Shown piece by piece: positions 20,177 to 31,800 of a DNA stretch of 64,000 nucleotides. The translations under genes and the position numbers were made by a program. The first letter of the stretch is position 1. Each line of letters starts with the position of its first letter. Origin of the DNA: Micrasema longulum (lineage: Eukaryota > Arthropoda > Insecta > Trichoptera > Brachycentridae). The notes under the pieces were generated by a model, which was not told the origin of the DNA, ran no database searches, and saw only the letters and a program-made list of their open reading frames with translations. The stretch is from NCBI GenBank assembly GCA_022494885.1, contig JAGVSM010001206.1, positions 248,001 to 312,000 on the forward strand. Direction: 5' to 3'.

Positions 20177-20312
20177 TTTAACATAAATGAAGACTTATTT
20201 AGAAATACTTCTCAAACATTTTACATGATGAGGTACATAATGCATGGGAACCATTTAAGTTTTTAATAAAGTTTAAATTAGTTTTTAAAATTAAATTTGA
20301 TACTATTAAAAT

Positions 20313-20560
20313 CGTCGACCACGTGACGTAATGGTCAGCGCGTTTGCCTACCATGCAGGAGATCTCGGGTTCGACTCGAAATATTTATTAAAAAGGGTGT
20401 TTTTACACCAAAGTATTTCATAGCCCCGAGACTGGTACCTGAAGCGTCATCTTACTTTCATGTACCAAAAATGATATGATCAAGATACGCTGCGATTGGT
20501 GTACCAATGCAGTGCCCTATGCAGCATTAGGTGCAGAAAGGAAATGATGATGATGAATAT
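20313..20560 (+). mobile_element. SINE family B, fullest copy
   Basis: The head is CACGTGACGTAATGGTCAGC then GCGTTTGCC (A-box), with B-box GATCTCGGGTTCGACTCG. The body has AAAGGGTGTTTTTACACCAA, GTACCTGAAGCG, ATACGCTGCGATTGGTGTAC and CAATGCAGTGCCCTATGCAG. The end is a (GAT)n tail, GATGATGATGAA. This defines family B as roughly 250 bases with a trinucleotide tail, so the partner LINE probably ends in the same repeat. Confidence 0.85.
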
Positions 20561-22140
20561 TAAAATAAGATATGCAAATAGTACGATTAATGTCAGTTCG
20601 GATTTCCGTGAATTTAATCTATTAATAAGGTTAATTACAAAAAAAAATCTTACCGCATAAATATGTATAATTATATCCGTTATATTGTATAGAGTAAAAA
20701 GCCAAAACTGAATACCAAAACTTTTTATTTTATTGAAATTTAGAACTGTCTTCAAGAATATAATGAAATTATTTATCTATGGGCAATAATCATTATTATA
20801 TAATTTTAATATTCATTAGCATTTTTTTTTGTGAGTATATATTATTATATCACATACATTTAATACTCCTGCCCTTAGGGTAGTTTGGAGTAAGCGACGA
20901 TCTTCCCCTATTTCATCGTTGCAATACAGTTTAACATCTGAAAGGAAAGTTCCATAACCATATGCTCGTATTGAGAAGATTTTAATATTACCATAAATAT
21001 GAAATGGAATTTAATGGAACCTTCCATCAAAGAGTTACACCGAGAAGAAATATTATTATGGAAATCGAAATTCTTGTGGAACTATAATGTTTGTTTAATT
21101 TCTTGAACATAAGTACTAACTGTATTGGTAACTTTGCAAATAAGTTCAATATAACCGGTAGTCAAATTTATGTACTAATTTTGAAAAAAAATGTTTTATC
21201 TTTAAAATACTTTTCATTTTTATTATTTAATTCATTTTGTTTTATTAATATTTGAATTTTTTGTAAATTCAAAAAGTCATTATGCCTAGCATTTAGAATA
21301 CACTTTTATTTTTGTTATTATTTTAGCTTTATGTTTGGTCAATTATTTGATTTGTTAATTACCAATAGATATTTACTATTATTTTATTGAAAACCCTAAG
21401 TACATACTTATAATATACATTTTTAAAACCTTTAACATTTGCAATACCGATTTGTTATGATATTTTTTTATCTTTTGATTAGTTTAAGTATTATACATCT
21501 TATATTTTTTTATTAAAACATTCGCAGATTTTATCGATCGAAAATTAATTTTTTCAGTACAAGCGGATTCAAAAAAAAAATTACTATCATTCATGTACAT
21601 TCTCGTTAAAATTTTGTAAATTTCAAGTTTCACCTATTCAAAAAATGCTCACCAGAAAAAAATAATTATTCATGTCACGTATTTGAACAGAATATCATTT
21701 AACTTTTAAAACCACTATACCACCTACTCTACGGTAGCATTTCGATAAATTCTCTTAAATTAGCCCCAAAAATACAATAATACACCGTTTGGGAGATGTT
21801 ATTTTTGGTTGTAATTCAAATAATTTGCGAGACGTAATACTTACAAAAACTCCGCAGAAATGGTTTTATGTTTAACACAAAATATGGAAATCTCTATAAT
21901 CTACTTCCAAATGAAAAAAAAACGAACTAAGTTACTTAATACCGCGATCTATATTTCAAGTATTTTGGGTCTCTTGTTTGCGTAGAATAATGAAAAAGAC
22001 AATCAAGACTGTTATTAGAAACATATAAACGAGATATAAAATTAATATTGTTCTCGGGAATCTAATTTAACGGCGGAGTGTTTGGAGATAAAATTTTTGC
22101 ATATTTTAAACATTCCCGACTCTGCTTTCATTAGTTCTAG
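20561..22140. other. Long AT-rich stretch, nothing recognised
   Basis: About 1.6 kb without recognisable genes, SINE heads or RT motifs. A reverse open frame of 91 codons (20480-20755) overlaps the SINE B tail and is a chance frame. Confidence 0.5.
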
Positions 22141-22420
22141 ATGAATATTCATCGAGTTCTAAGGGGCCCACCTTATGAAACCTTATGTTAATAGAGACTT
22201 TTCTTTTGTTATTAATCAGACGGGAGGAAGTTCGCGAAGAGGAGTTTACTTTGTTGGGTTCAGGGCCAAAAACGAAATTTCCATTCGATGAATTTCTTTT
22301 AATTTTTTACCTTCGAAATTTAATTCAACATCATTTAATGAATAAAGATTTGTGTTGTATACAAGACTTTTCCTGGAATTTTGTTACTTTAAAATTGTAT
22401 AACAAATACAAGTAACGAAA
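22141..22420. other. Unique moderately complex stretch, open frame unassigned
   Basis: A GC-richer segment (GGGAGGAAGTTCGCGAAGAG) with a forward frame of 76 codons (22185-22415). No domain is recognised and no repeat partner is found. It may be a single-copy noncoding block. Confidence 0.25.
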
Positions 22421-22865
22421 TTTTTAACTATAACAAATCGTAAACATTGACACCGGACAATTTTGTCTTTATGAAATTAAGATAAATATAAAAAATATTG
22501 ATTCTGATTCATTCTGATTAAAGATTCATTTAATTTTTTATAAATTATTTTTCATGCAAACTTCAAATGTAACCCAATAAAGTTCATATAACAATTACAT
22601 TGGTCAGAAAATGGTGCATTATTTTGTGCAAGATTTGACTCGATAAATATTTTACCGTATAATTTAAAAATTGGGTGGAATATGTGGTCAAATTCAGAAA
22701 AAGACGTCCTATTTTTCAGCAAATTTTTTAACCAAAATCTGCGCGCGCATTCACGCCTTTAATACTGGTAACTGTCAACTTCAACTCTCAACACGGATTT
22801 GTTGTTGCATGTTGTATTTTATTTATCCTCGGTCTTATTTTTAATTATTTTTTTATTTATTTATT

Positions 22866-23033
22866 TTTGCACCACAACAGGCCAGGATGCCCAATTACAG
22901 TGGTGAATTACATCACAGAACACCCAGGCTTGAGAAAAATCTAATTTAAATTTTTGTGTTCCCACCGGGAATCGAACCCGGAACCTTCCGTGCGTGAGTC
23001 AAGCGTCTTGACTACTACACCACGGAGGCCGCC
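22866..23033 (-). mobile_element. SINE family C, full length
   Basis: On the reverse strand it starts GGCGGCCTCCGTGGTGTAGT, with A-box GTGGTGTAGTAGTCAAGACG and B-box GGTTCCGGGTTCGATTCCCG, an intact B-box. The body carries CAAGCCTGGGTGTTCTGTGA and ATTCACCACTGTAATTGGGC, and the end is TTGTGGTGCAAAAATAAA. A target-site duplication ATTTATTT flanks it. Two further copies (47.9 and 58.0 kb) are closely similar, so the family is young. The 5' and 3' ends do not pair as an acceptor stem, so it is not a tRNA gene. Confidence 0.9.
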
Positions 23034-23189
23034 ATTTATTTGTTTTACTACACTTTTTAATTCACGCTTGTCTTTTCTATAAGTGCTTTTTTAGAAACCT
23101 GGTGCTGATTACGAATCAAATAATAATATATATTGTTATTGCGCATGATAACGTGCAATTTTAAATCCCAGTGAAACTTTTTAGTAATG

Positions 23190-23480
23190 GTTGTGTCAGG
23201 GGCCTTATGCTGGACTCGTTCATTTTAAAAATCGTATGCGATTTCCGTAATTCAACGAGTGACAGCCTTCTTGAACCACCTATACGAATGCAGTCAATTG
23301 AAAATTAATCGACTTTATCTCGAGTACCCCGAAGCACTCGACACTGACAATCGAATGCAACATTGTAACTTCAACTGTCACACTTCCTACTTCTTGTAAA
23401 ACGCTCGGCATTCATGTTTAAATGACGAGTAGGTATTTTTCGTGTAATTTAACTTAAAATTTACAACACTGATCAATGTT
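23190..23480 (+). repeat. Dispersed repeat F, copy 1
   Basis: About 290 bases match the reverse strand of 40790-41075: GCCTTATGCTGGACTCGTTC, TTCAACGAGTGACAGC, ATTGAAAATTAATCGACTTT and AACGCTCGGCATTC. Internal complementary pieces (CTCGAGT and CACTCGA, AATCGACT and AGTCGATT) suggest a folded MITE-like structure. No coding is recognised. Confidence 0.7.
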
Positions 23481-23798
23481 ATGATGATGACGTATCAACA
23501 AATGTGCAACAAATATAACTGTACTTATTTTCAATCCATTATCAAAAGAGGTTTTATTAGAAACATAATTTTAAAATTATTTTATCGCTCGTTAATGTCA
23601 AAATACGTATTTGAGATACATATTATACAATTGTTTTTGAAATACAATAAATGAAAACAAAATATTTCTAATAACATGTGGACGTGTGTTATGTCAAAGG
23701 CAAATGAAGACCAGAAATGAAGACCTATTTCTTGAATCTTTTTGAAAGTGATAGTTTTTAGCTCAGTATCTGTGAATAGTCTATATATTGTGTTTTAG

Positions 23799-24040
23799 GT
23801 TTAAATGTTTTTCTTTTCTTTTTTTAATATTCAGTTCACAGAATGTTTAAATGTTTTTATTTTCTTTTTTAATATTAATTTCACAGAATGTTTAAATGTT
23901 TTCCTTTTCTTTTTTAATATTAAGTTCACAGATTGTTTGAATGTTTTTATTTTCTTCTTTAATATTAAGTTCACAGATTGTTTAAATGTTTTCTTTCCTT
24001 TTTTAATATTAAGTTCATAGATTGTTAAAATTTGTTTAAA
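23799..24040. repeat. Minisatellite, five copies of a 45-base unit
   Basis: Units start at 23799, 23845, 23890, 23935 and 23980, with a partial sixth at 24024. Each has GTTTAAATGTTTT, a C/T-rich run, TTTTTAATATTAAGTTCACA and GAT. Because the unit is 45 bases, a 71-codon frame stays open across it and encodes a 15-residue hydrophobic repeat. This is a by-product, not evidence for a gene. Confidence 0.9.
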
Positions 24041-26289
24041 TTTTTATTGTTTGAATGTATACTATGTATTGTTACAAGAAATGTACTATTTTTTTTATGT
24101 ACCGTCCCAAATGAGTTTTCTCGTACAACTCCTGGGAATATAATATCATGATATTCATGTCTTATATGTTTTATTAATAAATAAAAAAAATAATAATAAA
24201 TATCAATGTTGCAGTGTATCAATAAAACATTTTTTTAAAAATAATTTTCCGTAATCAAAATATTCAACCTAAGAAGTCTGACAAGAAACAATAAAAGTTT
24301 ACGTGTGGCAGGAGAGCCATAGATAAATAATGATTTTTAGTGTTGCCATTTTCTCATTTGTCTTTGTAATTGAATTGTCAGAGGGTTTTCAATAATAGCA
24401 TTATGAAAAAGCAATTGAGATGCCCAATCGACTATTATCGAATGGGTGACACAATGTCACATTTTTCCAGCATAAAGCTCCTGTTCTGTATTCAATCCCA
24501 TATGTCAAGATGGGTCGCACACTTAGGATCGATTTCAAATATGTGTTACAATATGTATTCGTAATAAATTGTTTTGTCAGGTAAATAATGTAGAACATAA
24601 TGCCCCTGCAAAAGGCATATCAGTGTTTCACTCGTAGATCTTCTTGTTTATCTAAAAAAAATACTAATTTAATTAATACTTCGTAACAAAATTGTGTTTT
24701 CATTCATCCAGATCATTTTTAATAGGTGTGATATTTTGAAAGCGAAAGAGCGTTATAATCAACTGCAGCTGAAAGCAATTTTTACAAAGTTTTTCAGGGC
24801 CATACCGTGAAACTTTAGAGAAACGGAATATTTTCCTCCAATGAAACGAACAAAGGAATAGAAAGTACAGCCTGGAATACAACATATTCAAGAAAGAAGT
24901 CCAAAATCATACTCATAATTCTTTTTTTTTTTAAGTATCAGTCATTGAAAACACTGTAAATTTTTTTGAAATTCCACATTTGACGTCACTCCTCTTTATA
25001 TACACAATAATTGTCGTTTCTTTTACGTAATAGGAAACGTTAATATAAATGTATGTATTAAATTTTTGTAAAAAAATACATATTTCGTTGTAATAAACTT
25101 AATTTTTTTTCTCAATATTTTTTTTTATTGAATTCCAAAACTAAAAATTATTATTGTACAAATATTGAATTTAAGTTGGTACCTAGGTACTTGTTTATGG
25201 TTAAGTTCTAAAACATAAAATAATTATTTTTCAAATAAAAGATTCTTCTTGAAAATATCAAACTCGGCTCTTCTCATCAACAGGGGTGCACTTTATTCAT
25301 GAATGTGATTTTCAAAAATGTTTTGAACTCAAACTGTTAATATTATTTAAGTATTACCAAAAATCCAGTAAAAAGAAATAATGGAAGAAATTATAAGGAA
25401 TGTAAGGAAATAATCTGATTGGGATCTATAAAAAGCTAATGTTGTTTATAAAGATTAAAAAACAAATGTTTTTTAAACACATAAAAACAAAATCCTTCAA
25501 TTTGTTTGTACGTATATGCATTCACGTCGAATACAACCCTGGTAGGTCGATAAAAAAAGGATTAATGCTTCTAACTTTTTTTTTACAGATTTGATTGAAA
25601 ACGGTTATATCTACGAACACGCGCAGCGCAAAGATTTACATTTCTCTTAAAACCGCCCGTAAACGGTTAAGCTGTTTAAAGGGAGTTCAGTGACATCCCA
25701 CGTATAGAAGAATTATGTATTAAAAGATAACAAATAATTTATTGTAAAACTTAGTCAATTATCAATTTACTTTTTTCTAGCTCTTATAATAAGTGAACAT
25801 GCCTACAATTCAATTTATTATGATTAAAATATTATTATTATACAAGAATACATTAAATTAATTTTAAAAATAAAGTAATCGTCGCCTAGTTCTAATAAAA
25901 ATGATATATAATGTTGGTGATTCATTTGAAACATTTTTTCCCTTCTAACAATAATTATTTCAATTTGTACAATATAATCCTTAATTTTGTATACATAAAT
26001 AAACTTACTGAAACAGGGAAGGAAGAACAACACGTAATAATTAAAATTATGGAAATTCTATTTAATTATTTGATCCACCTCTTTGAAGGGTTAGATGAAT
26101 GTTTATGCCTGTTTTGGGTTCAATTCTCTATTGGGTCACATGTTATCCCGTTTTCTAAACTAGTACTATGAAGCTTAACACCTTTGATCAATAATTCAGT
26201 TAGTGACAATCTTGATAATTAATCAAAATATTTAAATTAAAAAACATCAAAATGTTTTGATATAATATCATAGTAATAATCACAGCATA
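24041..26289. other. Long AT-rich stretch, no firm feature
   Basis: Opposite frames at 24370-24598 (64 and 65 codons) and 25824-26171 have no domain. A segment near 24400-24540 (TGCCCAATCGACTATTATCG) is of higher complexity but unmatched in the window. Confidence 0.45.
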
Positions 26290-26540
26290 TTTATCATAAA
26301 GATCATCTCAAAGGCGTTCGGTTTTACGTGTTTTTTCGAATGAAAACTCAAAGATTTTCTCGGCCGTTCAGTTTTACTCTCAGAGTTTTTATGCTGTGTG
26401 TCGTTTGCACTCTTTTCCGATGTTCAGATCGCATTACAACATCCATCATCAGGGTTGATGAAGTCAACATCATGGACGCTGTATTGCTACTAGAAACGTT
26501 GGAAATGAGTGTGAACGAGGCACGGCTATGATAAAAGATA
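26290..26540. other. Higher-complexity segment, possible decayed Penelope repeat
   Basis: Contains CATCCATCATCAGGGTTGATGAAGTC and, about 30 bases later, CTAGAAACGTTGG. TGATGA followed by GAAACGTTGG is the order of a type of hammerhead-like motif in Penelope terminal repeats, but the intervening bases do not form a clear stem. A 67-codon forward frame (26328-26531) has no known domain. Confidence 0.25.
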
Positions 26541-26649
26541 GTGAAATACGGATGCTTTCAGCAGATTTATCATGGAAGTGTATTAAAATTATTATTTATT
26601 TATTTAGTTTGTAGATCTGCTATATGTCATAAATTTACTTAGAAGTATC

Positions 26650-27000
26650 TTTGACACTTTGTTAGTTTTCAACCAAGTCCAGCGGGTTCGACGATGTCAC
26701 CAGTCCACTCCTCTGTTGTCTCCCTACTTCCCTTTTATTTTTGTAGGGTCTCATATTTAGTATTCTGCGGGTCCACCTATCAACTTCTTGCATCGCCGTA
26801 TGACCCCTTACTGCCTTTTTTGTTTTTCCACTCTTTCTGCGATATCGGTCACCTTTATACGGTGTCTAATTTCCTCATTCCTTATTCGGTCTCTTATGGA
26901 AACGCCCAAGATTTGCCTTTCCATAGACCGCTGAGTGCACTCAATTTTGTGAACACTTTTGGAAGTGAGTGACATGGTTTCAAGACCGTATGTTGTCACC
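26650..27000 (-). mobile_element. RTE-like LINE, C-terminal relic
   Basis: The reverse strand starts MTTYGLETMSLTSKSVHKIE, then QRSMERQILGVSIRDRIRNE, EEIRHRIKVTDIAERV, and in a shifted frame VDRWTRRILNMRPYKNKREV. This is the region after the RT core in the RTE-like endonuclease/RT family common in insects, where LTYGAETW, MER-x-xLG-x-x-xRDRI-x-N-x-x-I, and DGRW...WRPY are standard. One frameshift lies near 26805. The catalytic region is absent. Confidence 0.75.
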
Positions 27001-27409
27001 GATAGAACGCAAGAGTAGTGTACTTTTTTTTTGCATGGTGAATTCTATAACACAAGAGTCATAGAATTTGCTGTGTAATTACGAAGCTAATTAAATGAAC
27101 TATCTGCATTAAAGTATTTTATTTCTACTAAACCTGGAAAAAAGTGTGCCTATCAAAAATATTATTTTTAGCGTAAAACAATGGCAAAAATAATTTTTTT
27201 TAAATACTTAAGATCTTGTTTAATTTTTTCGATGATGGCAACTGATTTCTAAAGACGTATAAATCTTCTATGAGTCTTAAATAAAATATAAGCATATGTC
27301 TAAGCACTCAGAAATGACGCTATTGTACATGACTAAGTCGTGATTGTTTTACTTTAAGGATTCATAAACTTGATTTTCGCTCTCTGATGTAAATTTCTGT
27401 TCAAAGTTT

Positions 27410-27600
27410 ATTCAAAATTCGTTACGGGAAAATAATTCAAAATGTCGCCGGCAGATTTTGAGATTCAGACACCTAAGTAAACAGAGAACCAAACCCCACA
27501 AAGTATGGCCCCAGGCGCTGTTTGGTTTGCTGTTCCTCTCCATGTGTTTGTCCTTGTTGCTTTTCGGAGGAGGGCCGTTACTTCGGAAAATTTTCAATTA
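27410..27600. other. GC-rich unique patch, candidate exon or conserved element
   Basis: About 190 bases of GC-richer DNA open in both directions. The forward frame (about 50 codons) contains WPQALFGLLFLSMCLSLLLF, a hydrophobic stretch long enough for a membrane segment. The reverse frame (61 codons) has SNGPPPKSNKDKHMERNSKP. No start context, splice sites or homologue are recognised. It may be conserved noncoding DNA. Confidence 0.25.
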
Positions 27601-28884
27601 AATAATACTCTGCGTTTTCTTTATGAACGTATACGAAATTACATATTACGCATGTAAAAATGTATTGGTATATTCCTATGCTTTGTCTCGGCGTTTAATG
27701 GGGCTTGTACAAAAATCAATGTAAGTCTAAGTTTAATTCTTTAAAAATATGAACGCATTTCGATGGACTTGAACAAATCATAATAATTTCTGCGTTTTTA
27801 TAATTTAATTAACGAGCTAAACCCAGCAATGCTAGATTTGAGTGTATTTTCGTCTATAAAGACTAAATGAACACAATCAAAAGTTTGAAATCAATTATTT
27901 TATTTTGTTTAAAATTAAATATGTACATACATAAACATTTATATTTTATGTTTCGGATTTAATAAATTGTGAGGATGTGCGGTGATTGGGAATTTCGATA
28001 AACAAATATTTGAACATTATAAACCTGTTACTTCTTGAAGATGCCTCCTTAATGTTATGCAAAAAAGACAACTGCATTTCGGACCTTTTATGCCTAACTT
28101 AAATAGACAACTGCTTTTCGTATCTTTTATGAGTAAGTAAAATAGATAAAATCAACATTTTGCTGTCCCGTTTTCCGCAATAGAAATTAATTAATTAATT
28201 TTACACAATAGAAATTAAAATTTTTGTTTCAAAAGAAAATCGAAAGTAATATTTTTAGTAGAATAAATTAAACTCAGCTAATATAGGTCAAACCTTATTT
28301 TTCAATATTATCCATTAAATCACAGATCCTGAAATTAGAATCCTGTAGAACACGATCTTTATCAAAACTTCGTAACTGCTATCTTCGTAACACAACTTGT
28401 TTTTTCAAAATTTAACAAAAGTAGGTCAAAAACGAGTTAAAAAGTAACTTCAGCGTAACTAAATCAAATTTTTCTTGCCTTAAGTTGAAAAATTAATTAA
28501 AATTAATTGAAATTTCCAAAAATTCTTATGGAACTAAAAGCGTTTTCTTGTTGAGAGCCTTATATTTGAGATGGAAACATCTTATTAACTTTAATAATAT
28601 AATAACAGCGAAGGGTAGTTTTTGGGAAAATAAATTCCTTTTTATAAGCACCAAAATCGTTTAACTCATCCCATCGTTTAAGTGAAAGTAACGAAAATAA
28701 GCCTATGTTTTTTTGTGCACATTAAATATCCAAAATAACAATTTAAACTCCAAAAATGGTCCTTGATAACCAAAAAAAAATATTTATAAATACGAGTGTG
28801 TTGAGTTTTATGTTACCAGTGAAATTATTTTTTATTACAGAATAAAATAATTCTCTAAAGTTTTATTTTATTTTTACCTAAGTA
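27601..28884. other. Long AT-rich stretch, nothing recognised
   Basis: No gene or repeat is identified. A CTGCATTTCGGACCTTTTATG segment (28071-28091) is repeated with changes about 40 bases on. Confidence 0.5.
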
Positions 28885-28950
28885 TCATGCCTACCAGCCT
28901 ACCATGCGAGAGATCTCGAGTTCGATTCCTGACATGGTTGATTTGATTTT
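28885..28950 (+). mobile_element. SINE family B head fragment
   Basis: CCTACCATGCGAGAGATCTC and GAGTTCGATTCCTGACATGG match the second half of the family B tRNA head (anticodon region to B-box). The A-box side is lost. Confidence 0.65.
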
Positions 28951-29821
28951 TTTAAAGCCAATTAACAAGCTTATAAAAGCCCTAACAGATTGGCAATGTT
29001 GAGTATTTATTATAAAGTAACACTTAATCTAAACCATTTTAAATTTACAAAGGTATTATTATGGCATAATCTAGACGGACATGGAAAGTGCGTCATCGCA
29101 TGTCATTTATACTGGACTTACACGGTTAAAGAATGTATCACCATGTACACATTTATTTTCCCAACTAGAATTGCAAAGGTTCCTTTTTAGTAATTCTTAT
29201 TACTGCTGTTATGGACTCAAAATGAAAGGCATTGTTTCTCAGTTTAGATTATCTTTGGCAGATAAAAGTTTAATCTGGAGGCAGTGGTACTGCAGGGACC
29301 TGATGAATGTGACTGTTGTTTCGGAAGCCAGACAAGCAGGGTAAAGAGCAGGAAAACGAAAATGAACCTATTATGCTACCTCGTAGCTCCACATACATAT
29401 AAACTAGAATATACATCTAATGGTCTGTAACCTACTCACAGAGGAATACCAAATCTAAACAAAAATACTAAGCAAGTTATAGTCGAACTATGGTCAAATT
29501 TAATATAACGGATTATAGTAAATATGTTACGTTTTATGCGAGAAAAGTAGTCATCAATTTTATACTGTCAGATTGCAAAAAAAAAGTATTTATTAATTTA
29601 TATGTATTTATTTATTTATTTATTTAAATACGGCATTTCTACCATTAACATATATGTGGTATAAAGAGTGCTTAAAAATAAAAAAATCTAGAACGATATA
29701 TTAATATACTCGTACTGTACACATTATAAATTACTTGAAATACATATATATTTTAGAGAAATTATACAATAACAAAATACATTAATCAATCAAATTATAA
29801 CTATTCCAACCCAATCTTCTA
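28951..29821. other. AT-rich stretch, open frame unassigned
   Basis: A forward frame of 87 codons (29081-29344) over slightly GC-richer DNA has no known domain. A (TTTA)n run lies at 29595-29625. Confidence 0.4.
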
Positions 29822-30170
29822 AAGTTGATTTACTCTTTTTGATAAAAATATGTTGGTCACTTTATTTTTTAAGTTAGGCAAAGATAAACTAAATATATCA
29901 AAATATGATGCATATTCATTCCCGGTATTCTGTAATCATAAAATAGGTGAGTTATATTGAGCTACCGTCCGAGAATTTAGACAATAAAATATTGTAGATG
30001 TTCTGCTTAACCTAGGTGGTACATAGAATGAAGCCAATTTCAGTAGATCAGGGTTATCAAACATTGGTTTTATTATTTTATAAAAAGTTGTAAGATCGGT
30101 CGATGTTCTTCGTTCTTGCAATTTAGTTAATTTAAGAGAGTCTAAAAGTTTGTTATAATTTAATTGATTA
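29822..30170 (-). mobile_element. Jockey/CR1-group LINE, RT C-terminus
   Basis: Reverse-strand coding reads LLDSLKLTKLQERRTSTDLT, TFYKIIKPMFDNPDLLKLAS and FYVPPRLSRTSTIFY. After a frameshift it gives ASYFDIFSLSLPNLKNKVTN then IFLSKRVNQL and a stop at 29822. The RR...DL-x-x-FYKII...PDLL...F-x-VP-x-R-x-xR order is the same as at 16278 and 52207. It is 5'-truncated and inactive. Confidence 0.78.
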
Positions 30171-30724
30171 CTAGACCCATCTTAAAAGATGGCATGTTAG
30201 GCATCTAAAGTTCCACTTCGAATAAACAAATGGCTCAGTATTATATATATGTACCAAACCTCGGAAAAACATTGCGAACAAAGACATCGGAAAACTTCTG
30301 AAAAATATATCATCTTAAATAGTATATTTTCAACATATTCTATTATATTCTCACTCAAATTAATGACACACCCACTTGCCAAACTTACTTTTATTTTTAT
30401 TTGACAGTAATTAAGGATTTTTTTCTGTGCAAAGTATAAAACTAATAAAGTTCTAATTTATTATTTCCAGTCTACTTTTTTAGGGTGCTCTCGACAAGAA
30501 ATCGAGTTCACAGTAACAAGAAGTATGTAAACATGGGACTAGAATCCACCTCTACAAAACTAAAGAAAAAGTGGAGAGTGATTGACTAATTTTTCATGAG
30601 AGTTACTTTTTTTTTTTCATTACAATTAGTAATTTTATGTTTTTTCTTTATATATCCTATGTTTTTATATTTCTTTTTCGTGTACTCGTATTTAAAATTA
30701 TAAAAAACTCCTTTAAATAAACAA
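30171..30724. other. AT-rich stretch, nothing recognised
   Basis: A short TCGACAAGAAATCGAGTTCA segment (30491-30510) recalls CACAAGAAATCGAGTCCG at 11052 and may be part of a decayed tRNA-headed SINE. Confidence 0.4.
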
Positions 30725-30890
30725 CTAAGACGGTGTAAGTAAGGACAAGAGTTAGCCTCTTTTTTTGGAGAGTTACAGTGATAACATTTACTAGATGTGT
30801 AAAAGTAGATATGTTCAGAACTTTACAAAAACATGCACTTTTTATGAAATTTATTAATAATAAAAAAATAATAAAAATATTTTTTTTGGC
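30725..30890 (+). repeat. Dispersed repeat E, copy 1
   Basis: ACAAGAGTTAGCCTCTTTTT, GGAGAGTTACAGTGATAACA and TTTACTAGATGTGTAAAAGT match the reverse strand of 45320-45475 closely, and similarity continues into an AT-rich end. No coding and no tRNA head are seen. It may be a MITE or the tail of a LINE. Confidence 0.7.
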
Positions 30891-31093
30891 AAATTTTCAA
30901 ACGAAAATTGTAAAAACAATAAAACGTAAATATTAAAAGAAATTTATGTGATAAAACACTAACCTACAAATAAATAATAAACTTGACACTCTAGAACGTG
31001 CCTATGGGCCAGGGGAGTGGCTACATAAAAAAAATGAATCATGTAATAAATAAAAATGCACACAAAAAAATAGAGTTTTGTAACTTTGTATGA

Positions 31094-31305
31094 TCGTCAT
31101 CCTTTCTTTTCCGCAAGAAATGATGTACAGTGGTACTCCAATGCATGAAGCATGAGTTTTGTATTTCAGGTGTCAGTCTAGGGACAATGAAATATTCAAG
31201 GCTAAAAACACACTTTAAAATGAATATTTCATGCCAACCATTTTGTTAATCGTACCTGAGACCTCTTGACCTTCCGTGTAGGTAAACGCGCTGACCTCGA
31301 GGCGG
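31094..31305 (-). mobile_element. SINE family B copy
   Basis: On the reverse strand the head has GAGGTCAGCGCGTTTACCTA and GAGGTCTCAGGTACGATTAA (B-box changed). The body ends ...CACTGTACATCATTTCTTGC in place of the consensus tail. It is nearly full length but old. Confidence 0.7.
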
Positions 31306-31647
31306 AAAACTTGGGACGCAAATTTATTGTTTTTTTTTGGACAATTAAAATAAATAAAACAAAAGTATAAAGCTTTATAATTTATTTATTATTATTGTTT
31401 CTGCAGTTATCTGACAATAGCTACCATGTTCTCGTATGTGAAGAAGAATGGAAGAAAAATACAAAAGAATCGCTTAAAGGCATTCTTTGAGAATCCGTTC
31501 ATCTTAAAGAGCTTGTGGAATGCACCGGTATTTATTTATTCATTTAAATGGAGTCGTTACCTTTTGAATATTTTTAATAATTCCTAACGTCCTGTACCGT
31601 CATATTTTGCATTTTGTTTTAAATTTGATATAATTAATTTTAAAGTA
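31306..31647. other. AT-rich stretch, nothing recognised
   Basis: A reverse open frame of 64 codons (31584-31778) crosses into the SINE A copy and is a chance frame. Confidence 0.5.
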
Positions 31648-31800
31648 CCGGATTGTGGTTCCGTGACTTGGGTCGTGGAGTCACGGATCAAAGGTCCTAG
31701 GTTCGAACCCCACTCCAACAAAACTTGATTTCTAATAGTGAGATATTTACAATTTGTTAAAAACGATTCCAAAAACAAAACCTTTGGGGAAATAAAAAAA
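31648..31800 (+). mobile_element. SINE family A copy
   Basis: GATTGTGGTTCCGTGACTTG, GTCACGGATCAAAGGTCCTA and GGTTCGAACCCCACT (intact B-box), then a TTTCTAATAGTGAGATATTT body and an A-rich end. Confidence 0.82.

Noticed and set aside
20480..20755. 91-codon reverse frame as a gene
   Set aside because: It begins inside the SINE B tail and continues through AT-rich DNA with no domain.
22953..23033. Functional tRNA gene on the reverse strand
   Set aside because: A- and B-boxes are good, but the acceptor ends do not pair, a SINE body and tail follow, and the same unit recurs at 48.0 and 58.1 kb.
23805..24020. 71-codon repeat protein
   Set aside because: Explained by a 45-base minisatellite whose unit length preserves the frame.
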